NCBI GenBank assembly: GCA_945947925.1
Contig: CAMEZU010000064.1
Span: 1 to 8,514 of the forward strand
Origin: an uncultured Verrucomicrobiota bacterium
Lineage (GTDB): Bacteria > Verrucomicrobiota > Kiritimatiellia > RFP12 > UBA1067
Reading direction: 5' to 3'
DNA: 8,514 nucleotides
The position numbers were made by a program, and so were the translations under genes. This document shows positions 6,969 to 8,514 of the stretch, in pieces. The notes beneath the pieces were generated by a model. That model worked only from the letters and a program-made list of their open reading frames with translations, made no database searches and had not been told where the DNA came from. Numbering within the stretch: the stretch's first letter is position 1; each line of letters opens with the position of its first letter.

Positions 6969-6977
6969 TGGTATAAT
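6969..6977 (+). promoter_or_regulatory. Extended -10 promoter of ettA
   Basis: TGG plus TATAAT (6972-6977) is a perfect extended -10 and sits inside the 11-bp palindrome GGTATAATACC (6970-6980). No good -35 is seen at 17 bp, which an extended -10 can tolerate. The predicted start near 6984 falls inside the Shine-Dalgarno, giving a leader of only about 12 nt. No intrinsic terminator is visible between the regulator stop (6936) and this promoter. Confidence 0.65.
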
Positions 6978-6982
6978 ACCTC

Positions 6983-6992
6983 AAAAGGAGGT
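6983..6992 (+). promoter_or_regulatory. Ribosome binding site of ettA
   Basis: AAAAGGAGGT lies 3 bases before the ATG at 6996 (GGAGG core 6987-6991, 4-base gap). The spacing is shorter than at the other genes in this window, but the match is very strong and selects this ATG. Confidence 0.75.
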
Positions 6993-6995
6993 TAC

Positions 6996-8514
6996 ATGGC
7001 AGGCGAATATCAGTTCAGTCTCATCGACGTCACGAAGCAGGTCGGCACGAAGACCATCCTGAAGGACGTCAATCTCTCGTTCTTCTACGGCGCGCACATC
7101 GGTGTCATCGGCGGCAACGGCGCCGGCAAGTCGACCTTGCTCAAGGTCCTCGCCGGACTCGACACCGAGCTCATGGGCACGGTGCAGGTCGCGAAGGGCA
7201 CCAAGGTCGGCTACCTGCCGCAGGAACCGGAGCTGGACGATTCGAAGACCGTCCTCGAGGTCGTCATGGAAGGGGTTGCGGACGCCCAGGCGATGGTCGA
7301 GAAGTACGAGGACCTCTGCTGCAACCTCGACGACCCGAAGGCGGCCGCCGAGATGGAGCGTCTGCAGGAGATCATCGACAAGAACGACTACTGGAACCTC
7401 GAGAACCTGGTCGAGCGCCGCATGGCCGACATGGGCTGTCCGGACGGCTCGAAGGCGGTGAAGGTCCTTTCCGGCGGCGAGCGCCGTCGCGTCGCGATCG
7501 CGCGGCTCCTCCTCTCCAATCCCGACGTTCTCCTTCTCGACGAACCGACGAACCACCTTGACGCCGAGACGACGTTCCGGCTTGAGGCGTACCTCAAGGA
7601 GTTCAAGGGCACGCTCATCGTCGTCACCCACGACCGCTACTTCCTCAGCGACGTCACGGAATGGATCCTCGAGCTCGACCACGGCGTCTGCTATCCCTAC
7701 AAGGGCAACTACGAGGAGTGGCTCAAGCAGAAGGAGGCCATGCTCCAGCGCGAGGCGAAGGTCGAGAAGTCCCGCCAGAAGATGCTCGAGAACGAGCTCA
7801 AGTGGATCCAGACCAATCCCTCGGGACGCCACGCGAAGGCCAAGGCCCGCGTCGAGCGCTACGAGGAGCTGCAGAAGCAGGAGGTCAACGTGCGCGAGGA
7901 CGACCTCGTCATCCGCATTCCGCCGGGTCCGCGGCTCGGCAACCTCGTCGTCAAGGCCGAGCACGTCAAGATGGCCTTCGGAGACCAGGTTCTCTATACG
8001 GACCTCAACTTCGACCTCCCGCGCGGCGGCATCGTGGGCGTCATCGGCGCGAACGGCGCCGGCAAGACGACGCTCTTCAAGCTCATCACGGGGCAGCTCC
8101 AGCCCGTGGAGGGAACCTTTACCGTGGGCGAGACCGTGAAGCTCAGCTACGTCGACCAGACGCGTTCCGAGCTCAAGGCCGAGGAGACCGTCTACGAGGC
8201 CATTACGGGCGGCGGCGAATATGTCCGCCTCGCCGGGACGACGATGATGAACGGCCGCGCCTACTGTTCGCGCTTCAACTTCCGCGGACCCGAGCAGCAG
8301 AAGAAGGTCGGCGTCCTCTCTGGCGGCGAGCGCAACCGCGTCCATCTCGCGAAGCTCCTGACCTCGGGCGGCAACCTCCTCCTCCTCGACGAACCGACGA
8401 ACGACCTCGACGTCGCGACGCTCCGCTCGCTGGAGGAAGGCCTGCAGGAGTTCGGCGGCTGCGTGATGGTCGTCTCGCACGACCGCTGGTTCCTCGACCG
8501 CATCGCGACGCACA
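6996..8514 (+). CDS. ettA: Energy-dependent translational throttle protein EttA (ABC-F ATPase), 3' partial
   Basis: The frame is open for 506 codons from the ATG to the window edge without a stop. E. coli EttA has 555 residues, so about 50 are missing. This cytoplasmic ABC-F protein binds the ribosomal E site and couples translation to the ATP/ADP ratio. Domain 1: Walker A GGNGAGKS (39-46), an insertion at about 95-140 matching the EttA arm that touches ribosomal protein L1, signature LSGGE (158-162), Walker B ending in Glu183, switch His212. A charged helical linker (about 245-310) ends in IPPGPRLG. Domain 2: Walker A GANGAGKT (351-358), signature LSGGE (441-445), Walker B ending in Glu466, switch His495. 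The visible ending HDRWFLDRIATH matches EttA closely. Both ATP sites are intact. There are no membrane segments, which rules out a transporter. It appears to be independent of the sulfur operon, having its own promoter. Confidence 0.96.
   Translation, partial: MAGEYQFSLIDVTKQVGTKTILKDVNLSFFYGAHIGVIGGNGAGKSTLLKVLAGLDTELMGTVQVAKGTKVGYLPQEPELDDSKTVLEVVMEGVADAQAMVEKYEDLCCNLDDPKAAAEMERLQEIIDKNDYWNLENLVERRMADMGCPDGSKAVKVLSGGERRRVAIARLLLSNPDVLLLDEPTNHLDAETTFRLEAYLKEFKGTLIVVTHDRYFLSDVTEWILELDHGVCYPYKGNYEEWLKQKEAMLQREAKVEKSRQKMLENELKWIQTNPSGRHAKAKARVERYEELQKQEVNVREDDLVIRIPPGPRLGNLVVKAEHVKMAFGDQVLYTDLNFDLPRGGIVGVIGANGAGKTTLFKLITGQLQPVEGTFTVGETVKLSYVDQTRSELKAEETVYEAITGGGEYVRLAGTTMMNGRAYCSRFNFRGPEQQKKVGVLSGGERNRVHLAKLLTSGGNLLLLDEPTNDLDVATLRSLEEGLQEFGGCVMVVSHDRWFLDRIATH

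Noticed and set aside
6981..8513. A 510-codon open frame on the minus strand opposite ettA
   Set aside because: Same register effect: it is the antisense of ettA codons that avoid TTA, CTA and TCA. Its translation is a low-complexity run of Leu, Glu, Val and Arg.

Overview
The window is a GC-rich bacterial stretch, densely coded on the + strand only. It holds six genes: one cut off at the left edge, one cut off at the right edge and four complete. Genes use strong AGGAGG-type ribosome sites, third positions are mostly G or C, and the few AT-rich patches are the short intergenic gaps, which carry sigma70-like promoters. Nothing fixes the taxon. The mix of a CmbR-type LysR regulator, MetY, CysK and a phospho-glycan gene set in a high-GC genome would fit a gut-type Verrucomicrobiota/Kiritimatiellota-like bacterium, but that is a low-confidence guess.

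Region 1 (1-3649) is the end of a surface-glycan operon. Its first gene fuses a small-molecule/LPS-type kinase fold to a GT10 (alpha-1,3-fucosyltransferase-like) domain. Next is a small DxD glycosyltransferase-like protein. The third gene, joined to the second by a TGATG stop/start overlap, has an uncharacterised N-terminal domain and a C-terminal kinase-like domain. Two kinase-like domains around two glycosyltransferases suggest a phosphorylated or otherwise decorated glycan.

Region 2 (3650-6936) is a sulfur-assimilation unit: metY (O-acetylhomoserine sulfhydrylase), cysK (cysteine synthase) and a LysR-type regulator whose start overlaps the cysK stop (ATGA). Upstream of metY lies a good promoter and, about 66 bp before the predicted transcription start, a dyad of the form ATAG-N7-CTAT (T-N11-A). 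That is the layout expected of a LysR-family operator, so the regulator at the end of the unit may control metY and, through read-through, itself.

Region 3 (6937-8514) is ettA, the energy-sensing translational throttle ABC-F ATPase, with its own extended -10 promoter. It runs off the right edge after 506 codons, about 50 short of the usual length. No RNA genes, CRISPR arrays, insertion sequences or prophage genes are visible. Long open frames on the minus strand are codon-usage artefacts.
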